From Sthenelais limicola (taxonomy: Eukaryota; Annelida; Polychaeta; Phyllodocida; Sigalionidae), in the NCBI GenBank assembly GCA_942159475.1, contig OW804102.1, positions 29,952,873 to 30,016,872 of the forward strand: 64,000 bases of DNA, written 5' to 3'. The position numbers and the translations under genes were made by a program. The notes below the pieces were generated by a model. That model saw only the letters and a list, made by a program, of their open reading frames with translations. It was not told where the DNA came from and made no database searches. Below, piece after piece: positions 21,699 to 31,636 of this stretch; within the stretch, counting starts at the first letter, position 1, and every line of letters starts with the position of its first letter.

Positions 21699-23399
21699 TT
21701 AATTCTGTTTGTATTTGGCTTTCCTCATTCTGTTGACCGATTCATTTAGAGCGTCTTTAATGTTTTGCGAACCGGCGATTCGGTCGTGTAGGCCTAGCTT
21801 TGGGTGAGGCGTGCTACTTGCGAGTAAGTCTTTCTTGTCTATTCTCAACGCAGTCATATTTTGTAGGGTTGAGTCAGATAGCAGGAGGGACGACATATCA
21901 TTTTCCAAGTCAGCTTCTACATCCATGTCAAGGGTTTGTCTTTCTTCGGCGGAAGGGAAACGACGGAAATATCTCGGCTTCGCTTTAGCTTGGGAGTTAG
22001 GGCTCAGGTCCTTCACATCTATAGGCGCGGGGGGAGGAGATAGCATGGTAATACTAGCCACCTCATTCCTGTATCTTTCCCTTAGTTCAGCTCGGACGTT
22101 CATCAGTAATTGGCCTTGTCGGTTAAATCCATCCCAGGTGTGAGTTTGTAACTGCACATTCCCTAGGTATACACCACATGCCCATTTTAGGTCATTTGTT
22201 GCTTCAATGAGCTCCATTTCATTTGTAGCTAGGAGTAACTGTCTGAGGTCCTTATTTTGCTCGAACTTTGCTAGCAGGAGAGAATGCATGTAGGCTTCTT
22301 CGCGCTTTTCCCAATCCTCATCTGAGATAAGTTTAGAGCCTTCAGCTTTTATCTCGTAAGGGTCCCGTAATTTAGCAATGCGTCTGGCAGCAGGGTTGTT
22401 TCCGGTCTTTAATGCTTTAAAATAAAAAAAAGCATGTTCTACTGAGTAGAATGGCAGTCTATTTGCAGTGAACTCACATGGGTAAAGATTAGAGGGCCAT
22501 GCATACGATGACTGATATGCCAAACCCAGGGCCACCTTTTGAACTTTGATGGTGGACGGGGCAACCTTTTCTGGTAGGAGTTCGAATTCGTCGGCACCAT
22601 AGGTGCGTCCCTTGACTAGCACCTTATCACCTTTGACTTTGGCTGTGGTATCAACATTTTCATGAATAGCTTTTTTAGCAATTTGTCGCAATAGCCCACG
22701 ATTTCTTCGGACTTCAGCATTGGTGTCGTCCTCAAAGGACCAGTATTGGATCGCTGGGTATCTTTCAGAACTAAATTTGCTTTTATCGAAAAGAGATCCT
22801 TTTCGTGACATAAATAGCTTTTTGTCTTTCAACGATTGAAACCTTACGTTTATTGGATCCGGTCTTCTTCGCCCATTTTCTTTTTTCTTTGACACGATGC
22901 GGTAGGTCTCATCCAATTGATCGTTCTTGAATGTTGGTATGACCATTCTAATAATTTGCGCTGCAGTATTTATTATGTTTTCGTCACGTTTTGCAAGAAC
23001 ACCGTTGAAAATGACACAGTTCTGTCTTAATTTGGTATCCACTTCATTATTGATTGTACGCTGCCTCTTTAATTCATGCGTTAAGTACTCCACATGAGTT
23101 TCTAATGATTTTATTCTTGTTTCCAGCAAATCTGAACGATCGTCCTGCTCGTTGTTGCGTATTATCTCATCAGTGAGATTAGTGGCAACTTCTGCACATA
23201 ATTTGTTCGTGTCGAGGAGGGACAATTGCGTTGCTTCCTGTGAGGCTTGCTGATTATCCATAGTACCAGGATTTGCGTCACCGACTGTAGGAGAACTCAT
23301 CATAGAACTTACTTCAATAGAGTCAGGAGCTTTCTTGGCATTTGGAGATGAACCTGTAGGACCTTCGTTTCGCCTTTTCCTTGTGGTCACTTTGGACAT
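21699..23399 (-). CDS. LINE ORF1 protein: coiled coil, L1-ORF1-like RNA-binding region and NADAR domain
   Basis: An intact 566-codon frame starting at the ATG at 23399 (A at -3). Residues 1-60 are polar, with a basic TRKRR nuclear-signal-like start. Residues 85-125 form a likely coiled coil (LLETRIKSLE, VEYLTHELKR). Residues 126-275 resemble the RRM plus C-terminal domain of L1-type ORF1 proteins: NCVIFNGV, ETYRIV, PDPINVRFQSLKDKKL, then a charged helix and KVLVKGRTYG. Residues 297-440 are a NADAR (YbiA-like) domain: YPSNLYP, YSVEHAFFYFKAL, an Ala/Gly segment, LLAKFEQN, LLLATN..LIEAT, LKWACGVYLG, WDGFNRQGQLLMNVR. The acidic, Ser-rich tail (441-566) is unrecognised. In LINEs ORF1 binds the element RNA and forms particles; NADAR members act on ADP-ribosylated guanosine. 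Position and strand tie it to ORF2 20991-15414. Alternative: an independent host gene, less likely given the RNA-binding half and absence of introns. Confidence 0.88.
   Translation of the reverse strand: MSKVTTRKRRNEGPTGSSPNAKKAPDSIEVSSMMSSPTVGDANPGTMDNQQASQEATQLSLLDTNKLCAEVATNLTDEIIRNNEQDDRSDLLETRIKSLETHVEYLTHELKRQRTINNEVDTKLRQNCVIFNGVLAKRDENIINTAAQIIRMVIPTFKNDQLDETYRIVSKKKENGRRRPDPINVRFQSLKDKKLFMSRKGSLFDKSKFSSERYPAIQYWSFEDDTNAEVRRNRGLLRQIAKKAIHENVDTTAKVKGDKVLVKGRTYGADEFELLPEKVAPSTIKVQKVALGLAYQSSYAWPSNLYPCEFTANRLPFYSVEHAFFYFKALKTGNNPAARRIAKLRDPYEIKAEGSKLISDEDWEKREEAYMHSLLLAKFEQNKDLRQLLLATNEMELIEATNDLKWACGVYLGNVQLQTHTWDGFNRQGQLLMNVRAELRERYRNEVASITMLSPPPAPIDVKDLSPNSQAKAKPRYFRRFPSAEERQTLDMDVEADLENDMSSLLLSDSTLQNMTALRIDKKDLLASSTPHPKLGLHDRIAGSQNIKDALNESVNRMRKAKYKQN
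22080..22511 (-). other. NADAR domain coding segment inside ORF1
   Basis: Codons for residues 297-440. All hallmark blocks are present and in order: the SN motif (YPSNLYP), the VEH helix (YSVEHAFFYFKA), the LL.KF helix, the ELIEAT block, the WACG strand and the closing LMNVR.ELR helix. No frameshift or stop, which suggests selection for function until recently. Confidence 0.85.
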
Positions 23400-23660
23400 A
23401 ATCAGATCTAGTGCTTGTTTACCTCAACCATTGTGTGTAATCCAAGATGGCTGTTGTTGGCGGGACCGTTCAAAGCACTTAGTTATCGCTCAGGTTAGGA
23501 CGGATTTGCAATAACTCTCGGATACAGTCATATAAGGCATAATCAATCACTCCAGGATGATCAGTTGGACTAATTAGACAGTTTGTGCGGATAAAAAGTA
23601 TTCCCAGTTCTGTGTGCACACGAAAATAGTCAGGTAAGTGGACCTAGTGTTTTTCACGTC
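23400..23660 (-). promoter_or_regulatory. Putative LINE 5' UTR/promoter region
   Basis: Sequence directly upstream of ORF1. On the minus strand it contains GCCATCTTGGATT and GCGGGACC-like GC-richer phrases, typical in flavour of internal LINE promoters (an AAGATGGC motif is a YY1-like site). The outer boundary is not visible. Confidence 0.3.
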
Positions 23661-23689
23661 TTACCGTTTCGGCAACCATGTTCATTCCA

Positions 23690-23840
23690 GGGGGGAGAGA
23701 AGGGGAGAGAGAAGGAGGGAGAGAAGGTGGGGGGAGTGAAGGATGGACCGAGGATGGATGGATTGAAGGATGGATTGAAGGATGGATTGAAGGATGGATT
23801 GAAGGATGGACTGAAGGATGGACTGTAGGATGGACTGAAT
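23690..23840. repeat. GA-rich tract followed by GGATGGATTGAA tandem array
   Basis: GGGGAGAGAGAAGGAGGG-type sequence passes into about seven copies of a 12-base unit GGATGGATTGAA or GGATGGACTGAA. The GWIEGWIEG reading frame is an artefact of this array. Confidence 0.88.
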
Positions 23841-24059
23841 TGATTTTTTTTTTTCGGCGGCCGTTATTGAGTCTCCGGCGGCCGCCTCAACGTTTCCGGT
23901 GGTGCGCCATAGACCTCTCTATGTAGGGAAAACCCTGCATAGCAAATGAACGGTGACACTGACAGATCATAACACGTTGATGGGCGATAATAGGGGTTTA
24001 AACCTTTACCGCCCCCTGCATTAACTAACACTACAGACTGTTCATTTATAAACAGAATC

Positions 24060-24200
24060 GTTCATTTGGGAATCAATAACCCACATTTAAGACAAAAACG
24101 AGCTTTAAAATGCAGTTTAACATAGCAGAACTGATACTTCAAATCAATGTGACCCGGTATTTATTATTTTTCAATTGTACATTTTCTGAAAATCTGATCC
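24060..24200 (-). repeat. Family A MITE, internally deleted
   Basis: AATAACCCACATTTAAGACA, TGCAGTTTAACATAGCAGAA and the right end TTGTACATTTTCTGAAAATC match reverse-orientation A copies, with the left terminus and the middle missing. Confidence 0.65.
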
Positions 24201-24690
24201 ATCAGAATACAACTAACAAGACTAAACGCAGTTGATAATGTCATGTAAGATTAACATCGAACCCACTGAGCTCTATCTGACCCCGAGGGGCAGCACAAGA
24301 ACCCGCAAGGTGCACGCCCATTTGTAAATGATAATAATATATGAATAAAATTAGTGTGTCTAAATTATTAAGTGATAATTTATTTGTCATGAATTGATGT
24401 GACATAGCGCAGGTGGTGGTAATTCTATGTATTTTAATATTTCTAAAAATTAGTATTGTGACAATATTTCACTTATATAATGTAAATCATCATGCACTGA
24501 GATAAAGTGTAAACTGTACATAATATCGTGATGAATAAAGCATTTAAAAATAAAAATCTATGCGACGCATAGCATAGAACAACACAACAGAGAGAAGTAT
24601 AAGGAAAGTAGACATAATGTACGGCATTAAGTATATACCCAATTAATGTTCACCAAATATAAGAAGTACAAGTGTATACATATTATATAT
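24201..24690. other. Unassigned AT-rich stretch
   Basis: Near 24530 GATGAATAAAGCATTTAAAA could be an old retroelement 3' end. Evidence is too thin for a separate call. Confidence 0.3.
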
Positions 24691-24915
24691 GGGTCAGATT
24701 TTCAGAAAATGTACAATTGGCAGTTCTACAAATTTAATATATTGTGCTGCAATTTGGCCAATACTGGGTAAATTTGAGTTTATTCGGCATTACATTGATT
24801 CTAGCAATCAGTTTGGTTAGGTTAAACTGTATTTTGATTTTGATTTTCATCTGAAATTTGGGTTATTTGAGAAGATTGGCGAAGTTGAATTGTACATTTT
24901 CTGAAAATCTGACCC
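24691..24915 (+). mobile_element. Family A MITE, full length, A1 variant
   Basis: GGGTCAGATTTTCAGAAAAT at the left and ATTTTCTGAAAATCTGACCC at the right are perfect inverted repeats. It is flanked by TATATAT on both sides. One of the best-preserved copies in the window. Confidence 0.95.
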
Positions 24916-25302
24916 ATATATATATGTACATGCACACTACAGGTATATAAACCTGGTGATTCCATGTACTAGAGCCATAAAACTGGGTCCTAGAATGTCC
25001 ACCTTGATGAAGCTAGCATCTAGGGCAAGGAATGGCAGATTGATGAAGTGAGGATGAGAGGACAAGTGGGCTGGCACCTCATTACTAATTACATTCTCTC
25101 CATGGGGAGACCAGCCCAGCCAGTGGTAATGTAACCAGGGCCTTGGTGATTGAAAGCCCCAGACCTGTTCCACAATGGCTTCTCCGCTCATGGGGCCAAT
25201 TACTCTTTGTTACACTGCATTTTCAGCAAAATCATCCAAGGATTAATTTTCACAGAATTTTTGTCATCACTATATTCATACCATTTGGGGATGGAGGATT
25301 GT
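24916..25302. other. Unassigned, slightly GC-richer stretch
   Basis: Open frames exist on both strands but show no family resemblance or splice sites that I trust. It could be unique genomic sequence. Confidence 0.35.
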
Positions 25303-25650
25303 TTTGGTTTTTTTGTAATAAATTTTATTAGATCGATTTTCATACATGGGAGTCCAAGCAAAAGGTTACCGATACAAATATTTTAGAAGTATTTTAAGTC
25401 AATTTAACATAATATTCAGTATCGAACAGATACAATTAACCATTGAATCAGTTGTTACTACAGAGTTTGCATATAGATATATACAGAACAAAGGATTTTT
25501 TTGGATTTTTTTCCTCAAACACAAACAGTTCATACTACTCGATTGATAAAACCCACGTGGTACATATAGAAGAATATATATACATTTTTCAAAGGAATTG
25601 ACATATCTTAAATGCACGAATAGACAGAACCGAATATTATTTGTACCAAT
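25303..25650 (-). mobile_element. 3' fragment of the NADAR-LINE family or a close relative
   Basis: It aligns with the 3' UTR of the LINE at 15057: AATAAATTTTATTAGATCGA beside the T-rich tail, and CTCAAACACAAACAGTTC further in. On the minus strand it begins with GATTGGTAC plus a stop, matching the final DWY codons of ORF2. It is cut off there by the family I element, so only the last codons and 3' UTR survive. Confidence 0.65.
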
Positions 25651-25652
25651 CG

Positions 25653-25904
25653 TTATAGCGGAACTCCACTATAGGTAAAAAACGGCGCCAACAGGCAAAA
25701 ATGGCTGCGACGAATTTGTTGCGATGAAATATCTAATCAAGTTAGATATTTTGCAATTGTTGGCAACAAATAAATGTGTTGCCAACAACCTATTTTACCC
25801 CCTCATCCACTAGAATTATTAGTTATGTCGAATTTTCCGAAATGTCGGCGACAAATTTTGCCTGTTGGCGCCGTTTTTTACTTATAGTGGAGTTCCGCTA
25901 TAAT
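25653..25904. mobile_element. Family I MITE with long terminal inverted repeats
   Basis: The left terminus TTATAGCGGAACTCCACTAT and following AAAAAACGGCGCCAACAGGC are matched by GCCTGTTGGCGCCGTTTTTT and ATAGTGGAGTTCCGCTATAA at the right, so the inverted repeats exceed 45 bases. Inside is a smaller inverted pair around TTGTTGGCAACA. About 250 bp, non-coding, very well preserved. Confidence 0.88.
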
Positions 25905-25985
25905 GCAGGGACTCCATTATGGGAAAAACGACACAAAACGGCTGCGACGAATTTTTTGCGACGAAATATCTAATCAAGTTAGATC
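25905..25985 (+). repeat. Second, partial family I copy
   Basis: Immediately downstream, GGGACTCCATTATGGGAAAA, ACGGCTGCGACGAATTTTTT and ATATCTAATCAAGTTAGAT repeat the left arm of the preceding element. Confidence 0.7.
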
Positions 25986-26445
25986 CTCCTGGAAGCCCCA
26001 ACACTAGCCGAAATATATGTATGCCAGGACCGAAATTAAAGGTTATTGAATCAACCATAAATTCAGGAAAATATAAGGGATTTGGTCACAACCTTACATA
26101 AGATAGGCCACACTGAAGGGACGGCGTTAGAAACCCCTAAAAAAACTATAATTATGCAGTCTTGTATCTAACACAGTGGTGTAACAGAAGGCCCATTTCT
26201 GTATAACTTTTTAAATGGTACGGAATGAAAGTTCTCATATCATTATGATAATAAAACACTTTACTGGCAGATAGACTTTTAGGCAGCATATTCCTCCTGT
26301 TCATATCGATGTCAAGGGCATGTATAGGCAGTAAAAGCCAGGTGCCAACACTTACTACTGTCAATAGGACATATTAATATATCACTCAGCCCTGTATGTG
26401 ATCATGTATGGACGGGTCATGATAACAGGAGGCCTTACCGATGGA
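25986..26445. other. Unassigned non-coding stretch
   Basis: No persuasive coding or repeat signal. A minus-strand frame of 70 codons is most likely chance. Confidence 0.35.
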
Positions 26446-26685
26446 TCGGATCGCCTAGAAATGTACAACTTATTTGTAGCGCTACGCATTTTCAGTAAAT
26501 TCTGCTAAATCTGGCTGAGAAATATTAAAAAGTAGGTAGATCTGAGTATATACTTGTATTGTGTTGATTCAAGAAGTATTTTTGGTTATGTTAATTTGTA
26601 TTCTGAAGGCCATTATTGTGTTGAATGTTTGATATTTGAGAGGATTGGTAAAGGCAAATTGTAGATCTCTCGGTGGCTTTACCCC
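26446..26685 (+). mobile_element. Family A MITE, degenerate A2 copy
   Basis: ATTTTCAGTAAATTCTGCTA, TTGGTTATGTTAATTTGTAT and TTGAGAGGATTGGTAAAGGC occur in family order. Both termini are eroded (GATCGCCTAGAAATGTACAA; CTCTCGGTGGCTTTACCCC). Confidence 0.7.
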
Positions 26686-27064
26686 TATATGCCGTGTTGA
26701 AAGGTAGATTTGGTGGCAAGGGGTGTAATATCTGGGAGGGGGAGGGGGAGGGCCTTAGATCCCCACTTACACTAAATGTTATTCCTAGGTCCTATGCTGC
26801 CACATCTTATGACATGGAACAATGTGACAAAACGCTTCTAAAATATTATCATTCAAGGAATTGTGTTACTATATTTAGCACCAACACGCATGTCGTCTGC
26901 AAATGAGGGGTATGCATATATTCTAAATAATTAAAATTTTTAGATAACACTCACTCAATCATGGACAAAATGTATTTAGATTTCAATGCAATACATTTTA
27001 ATGGCTTATAATAATAACTTCATTTCATTTCAAATAATAGTCTATACGGATTAATGACATGTCT
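26686..27064. other. Unassigned non-coding stretch
   Basis: A G-rich patch GGGAGGGGGAGGGGGAGGG lies near 26733-26752. Nothing else supported. Confidence 0.4.
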
Positions 27065-27205
27065 GTGCTGCTTGTGCACTGATGGTTGCATACTCCGGAG
27101 GTGAAGTAGATATACAATGTACTCTCAGTGCACCAGCAGGACAACAATGGAGGTTATTAATCCCTTTAGACGCTGTCTATGGTCGTTATAGCCCCGGGAG
27201 ATTGG
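27065..27205 (-). repeat. Family E repeat
   Basis: GTGCACCAGCAGGACAACAA, TGGAGGTTATTAATCCCTTT and GACGCTGTCTATGGTCGTTA then TAGCCCC are the reverse complement of the family E order seen near 735 and 42395. The longest copy in the window. Confidence 0.6.
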
Positions 27206-27450
27206 AAAGCTTGTTTAAACTTTGAGGAATTCCTACTGGCAGAAGAAAATGTTTATTAAAAGAAACGTATTAATGCTGAATTCTCAGTTATTACAACAAA
27301 TAATGTCTTGCCCAATATACTCACATCATGACATATAGGACTGAATTCATCAATATACTGCTGCTGTTATATATCTATGCAAGTCAAATCGACCAAGGAA
27401 AAATGGCCACTGGTGAGGAATGATAAGTGAAGCCATCGGTGGGTCCCAAA

Positions 27451-27656
27451 AATATAAATCTGGACTGGTAAAAAATATGAATCTGGACTGGTAAAAAATA
27501 TAAATCTGGACTTGTTAATAATATAAATCTGGACTGGTAAAAAATGTGAATCTGGACTGGTCAAAAATATAAATCTGGACTAGTCAAAAATATAAATCTG
27601 GACTGGTCAAAAATATAAATCTGGACTAGTCAAAAATATAAATCTGGACTGGTCAA
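27451..27656. repeat. 24-bp minisatellite, about nine copies
   Basis: Tandem units of the form AATCTGGACTGGTCAAAAAT plus ATA. Two alternating versions (GACTGGT and GACTAGT) form a higher-order pattern towards the right end, a sign of unequal exchange. The short minus-strand frame reading FFTSPDSY repeats is a by-product. Confidence 0.9.
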
Positions 27657-28235
27657 AATCCTCAAAAACTATGGTCAAATGACTTTAGATGTGTTGGAAA
27701 AGAAGGTAACAAAAAGTAGAATATCTAGAGTTTTGGAGGGACGTTAACTGAAAGTGCAGCTCTAACTGCCATCGCCCATCATAGAGAGATTCCCCATGAA
27801 GCAAGGGAGTGCTGCTCTAAGACCTACAGATCATACTTTAGGGGCTCCCCACAGCCCCTTCAGCCCCCTTGTACAGCAATATCTGCCCCTAGCCTTGCTG
27901 TAAATGCATATATAGGAAATCAATTAGTACAAGGGTCATTATAGAGAGGGATCAAATAGCAGACATGTGCGATTACAGCCTGAATGTATGAATCCATCCT
28001 TCTTTACATTGATCTTTTATTGATGACAGCAAAGCGGCTCAATACTCACTACACGCTCCCTCCTCTCATACTCTCTCCCTACCAGAGTATTGCTCTCCTC
28101 GCCATACATTATGTGCTATGTACTGTCATTTAGTTTATTCCATCTGTTATTATCAAATATTAAAATCACTGTCATCTGTATTATTACTCTATCTATGAAG
28201 ACTTGATATTCTACATCTATATTGCTATGCTATAT
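27657..28235. other. Unassigned non-coding stretch
   Basis: No supported feature. Confidence 0.35.
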
Positions 28236-28530
28236 ATGTGATGTGTTAGAGGAAATGAGTCACAAGTCGCAATAAATGGATTCTGTGATAGCATCATATT
28301 TGAAAAGAAAGGATCAAGCCGGTTCTATAATGATGTTAAACAGTAGTACATCAAATACGTACTTCTATATTTTAAGTTTGATATCTTTATTTTTGTGAAA
28401 AAAAAAATGTTTGAAGGGTGGTAGGTGGACATTTACTAGTAAAGTAGCTAAATATATTCTATGTACGAAGACCTTATAAATGCATAGATATAATATACTC
28501 TCTTGAAATTTGGTACATATATTGTACTGT
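28236..28530 (+). mobile_element. Family D MITE, right-truncated
   Basis: Starts TATGTGATGTGTTAGAGGAA then ATGAGTCACAAGTCGCAATA. The interior carries GGTGGACATTTACTAGTAAA and CTCTTGAAATTTGGTACATA. The right third and terminus are absent. Confidence 0.75.
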
Positions 28531-29652
28531 CAGTTATCTTGTTCTTTCCTTTCTTATTGCTCATGAATATTCATTGACTGATCAGGATGGGCTATACATG
28601 TATTAGTACTGTTGACGGGTCACTGATATATCTACCTTGTTTCACAACCTCCCCGATAATTTCCACCCATGGCTATTTACAATGCAACTATTGACTTGTA
28701 TCCCTACCTCTGTTACTCCAATCCATGGCCGCTCACAGGGATTCTGCACCATGCCTTATATAGATCATATAAACCAGTATTAATAACTCAAATATTATAG
28801 ATCCAGATTAATCTATTCATTGAATCAAGAACTTATTTATAAATGGCAGGAATCCAAATTAGTAATTAATTATCATTTATGGAATATCCACTGCAATGTA
28901 AAGTAGAATTGGAATCAAGAGGAAATAAACTATAGTATGCAGCCAAGAACATAGCTTCACTATTTCATGTGTCACAAAATAGCAAAGACTGATAACATGA
29001 TGAGAAGGTAATATTCATAAGCATTACATCTTTAGAATCACATACTGGCTTCAGTGGAATGGAATATTTTCATTTGTATAAACACAAAGCGTTCTTAAAG
29101 ATTAATTTTAAGTGTCGCGTCCCTGTAGACCGCAAACTCAGTATCTATTATTTAACCAAACAACCCAGGGGCCTATTGTATTTAACATATTACACACACA
29201 GAATCAAATCACCCACAAGCTTACCCACGGGGAAAACCCACAGATGAAAATGAACATCCCACGACCATAAGAACTCCCCAAGACTGAACCGATATGCCAA
29301 ACGGTTAAAACACACTGCAACGGATGGACAGAATAACCGATCATACCATGTAGACTAACAATTATCATCTTTCCTTTTAGACTAATTACTATTACTCATG
29401 CACTAATAATTTCCTTCAATAGTAGTAGCACTGCACCTACAGCCCTTGGCGGAAGATCATGGACAATGCTAGACAATAGTCCCTGTGAGCCTTGTATATC
29501 CTCATCGCTGATGGCTGTATCAATATGTTAAATAAAGAAAATAAAACAATAAGTTAAAGAAGGGAAAATCGTGCGTGTGTGGGAAGGGCCCTTCACTTTC
29601 CCCCCCCCTTACTTTGGTGGGTAGGAATACAAATGCCTTGTGTGTATAGGCT
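28531..29652. other. Unassigned stretch with possible LINE-like 3' end
   Basis: Around 29440-29550 a GC-richer segment ends in TGTTAAATAAAGAAAATAAA, the usual look of a LINE 3' UTR, but no coding remnant or second copy is visible. A partial family M phrase (TTTGGTGGGTAGGAATACAA) precedes the next element. Confidence 0.3.
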
Positions 29653-29831
29653 CTGCTCGGGCCTGTTGTATAAGCTAAAGAAAGGAAATTTGTCTTGGGA
29701 AATTCTCACCCTCTTTTGCCATTGTGTTCCAACCAGCTGGGAATAGCACATAAGAAGGAATTGTTTTCCTTCCTACAGGTGAAGGAATACCCACAAAACA
29801 ATACCTTTCTCCAGCTTATACAACAAGCCCC
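29653..29831 (+). mobile_element. Family M MITE, copy 2
   Basis: Left end GGGCCTGTTGTATAAGCTAA and right end CCAGCTTATACAACAAGCCC are inverted repeats, with CCAACCAGCTGG inside. Confidence 0.8.
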
Positions 29832-30254
29832 AGGTGGTTTAGTACAGCCATAGAAGAAAGCGGTGACCACCATGCATGACTTTTTATTTCATTCTCTCCC
29901 AAACAGACCCAAGATTAATGAACCACAGCGGCCATCACCAGGGCCTGCAATCAGTGTTTAGGAGTTGCAGTACCTAAGGCTAGTCAACCAGCTGTGGGTA
30001 ATCGATTTTATGGTCATCGTCTGAAAGAGCTATTAATTCTGCATTGACCTTTACCTCTCCATAGGTTACCTGAACAGTAGGGCTTTCCCATAAAGAACAC
30101 ATTGAAATTAGAATTGCAAAGGTGCTTTGTTTCGGAACTGAATATACTATATTAAGGACTGGTTGATGATGAAGCTTGATGGGTTCTGGATTGAATATTG
30201 ATTTTACTATATTATTTTTGTTTGTTTCTCCTTAAATACAGCTTTGATTCCTAG
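29832..30254. other. Unassigned non-coding stretch
   Basis: No supported feature. Confidence 0.35.
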
Positions 30255-30420
30255 AGCTTAATGTAGCTAGACACAGCAGTGGGTGGAAAACCATAGTTAT
30301 TCTGTATTGAATTATTGTCTGTGATCCCATTATCTTGATCTGTAATTGAACTTCATTGATTGTAACATTGATTGTACACTGTGCATGCCTGGCTACAATT
30401 CAATTATCATTTTACGGATA
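30255..30420 (+). repeat. Family T repeat, copy 1
   Basis: TATTCTGTATTGAATTATTG, CCATTATCTTGATCTGTAA and CATTGTACACTGTGCAT-type phrases recur in the same order at 32818-32975. Unknown dispersed repeat or local duplication. Confidence 0.55.
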
Positions 30421-30985
30421 ATTGGTTGTATAAACATTCTAAATGGAAAGAAAATGTTGGGCAAATTATGACCTGTAGTGTACATGAATTCCGGTTATGA
30501 ATTAAGGGCTCACATAAAACAAAAACTCACTAATTTCGTGAACAAAGCTGTTCACTGTATTATCCTCCAATGACATACAGTAGAGAGCTTTCCTTCTCTG
30601 TAGGGAAGCTTGTTAAAAAGTTCAGATGTACTCATATGGTTATATAATTATAGTGTAGTAGAATTAGAAAGGATCCATGACCCTATGGGTGCATTGCACT
30701 ATATGGTTTTATTACATGTATACATACATGATTTCAACGACGTGATACAGGGGTGCCAACTGATAAGTTGTATGGCATACCAATGCCATACAGGTTGTCA
30801 TGGAAGCATGTGACCCAAATAACGTAATTTCGGTTCATGACGTCGCGCTTCTTAGCAGCAGAAGCATAGCACTGCCTTGTATGGACTTGCATGTTTTGAA
30901 ATTTATCAGACGTTCGTCAAGATTCGTCAAGAGGACAGTACTAAGAAGGTAAATATAACAAATGAATCAATAAAATAGTATGTAA
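30421..30985. other. Unassigned stretch
   Basis: Near 30688, GGGTGCATTGCACTATATGG resembles a family G terminus, perhaps the partner of an eroded larger G element ending near 31340. Confidence 0.35.
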
Positions 30986-31129
30986 TAAACACCCAATGGC
31001 ACTCTGTACAGTTTGTAATCGATCTCGACGAAGGTCAAATCAAATGCCACCCCTTCGGGGTGGTGTGTGATTTGACTGTCTGTCTCGATCGACTACAAAC
31101 ATATGTCGTGCCATTGGGTATGAGTATGG
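30986..31129. mobile_element. Foldback element (family H), near-complete hairpin
   Basis: ACACCCAATGGCACTCTGTA at the left is mirrored by the imperfect inverse ATGTCGTGCCATTGGGTATG at the right. The centre is the perfect hairpin CCACCCCTTCGGGGTGG flanked by AGGTCAAATCA and TGATTTGACT. The whole 144 bp could fold as one long stem. Confidence 0.75.
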
Positions 31130-31171
31130 CAAACTTTTACAGGCACTGTAACTCACTTTTATCACAACTTG

Positions 31172-31340
31172 AATTGCGCTATATACAATTAATTTCTCAG
31201 ACTAGTCTGAGAGACATTTTACCTTTCTCAGTAAAATGGCTTTATGCACCAACCCTCGTATCATAAACCCTCGTAGTCGTGAATTTACTTTGGTGCAAAG
31301 AGGCCTGTAAGACACAATCTTATCGTATATAGTGCAATGG
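31172..31340. mobile_element. Family G MITE, copy 2
   Basis: Left AATTGCGCTATATACAATTA, right ATCTTATCGTATATAGTGCA then ATGG. It shares TTTCTCAGACTAGTCTGAGA and ACCCTCGTATCATAAACCCT with copy 1 at 14803. Confidence 0.75.
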
Positions 31341-31357
31341 GCCCTATATCCAACATC

Positions 31358-31636
31358 ATATGTGTGTTCAAGGAAAATGAGTCACAAGTCGCACAAATCA
31401 TGTACTGATTTATTCACAAGATGTATTTGTGGGAATGTTTTCAGTTTTAGGCTGCTTAACGCTGTCTGTACCATGAATACATTCATCTTATTTGAAATCT
31501 ATGTATTGAATATATCCATGTATAACGGAGGTTGTCCCAAAGAGTATATCTGAATAGTTAAGAAATAATACTAGTTTTTTTCCGTCATGCATACACAAAT
31601 ATAGAAGAACGAATTTTCCTGAAACACATCATATAT
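31358..31636 (-). mobile_element. Family D-type MITE with inverted interior
   Basis: Termini ATATGTGTGTTCAAGGAAAA plus TGAGTCACAAGTCGCA and TTTTCCTGAAACACATCATA match D ends. The interior TTCACAAGATGTATTTGTGG and GAATGTTTTCAGTTTTA reads as the reverse of the usual D right half. Confidence 0.6.

Larger units (their letters stand above)
15043..23660 (-). mobile_element. Long LINE with NADAR-bearing ORF1, ORF2 interrupted
   Basis: A two-ORF non-LTR retrotransposon on the minus strand. In order of its own transcription: a putative 5' region, intact ORF1 at 23399-21699, a 700-base spacer, ORF2 from 20991 with AP endonuclease and reverse transcriptase, a foreign insertion 18954-16257, the end of ORF2 to 15414, a 3' UTR, and a run of 14 A (T at 15043-15056) as tail. 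A related 3' end lies at 25303-25650. ORF2 belongs by its motifs to the CR1/L2/Jockey-like APE-type LINEs; I cannot place the clade by eye. The 5' boundary is approximate, and I found no target-site duplication. Confidence 0.75.

Noticed and set aside
23678..23926. GWIEGWIEG repeat protein
   Set aside because: Translation of the 12-base GGATGGATTGAA tandem array.
27451..27656. CRISPR-like direct repeats
   Set aside because: Head-to-tail 24-bp units with no unique spacers, in an animal genome; this is a minisatellite.
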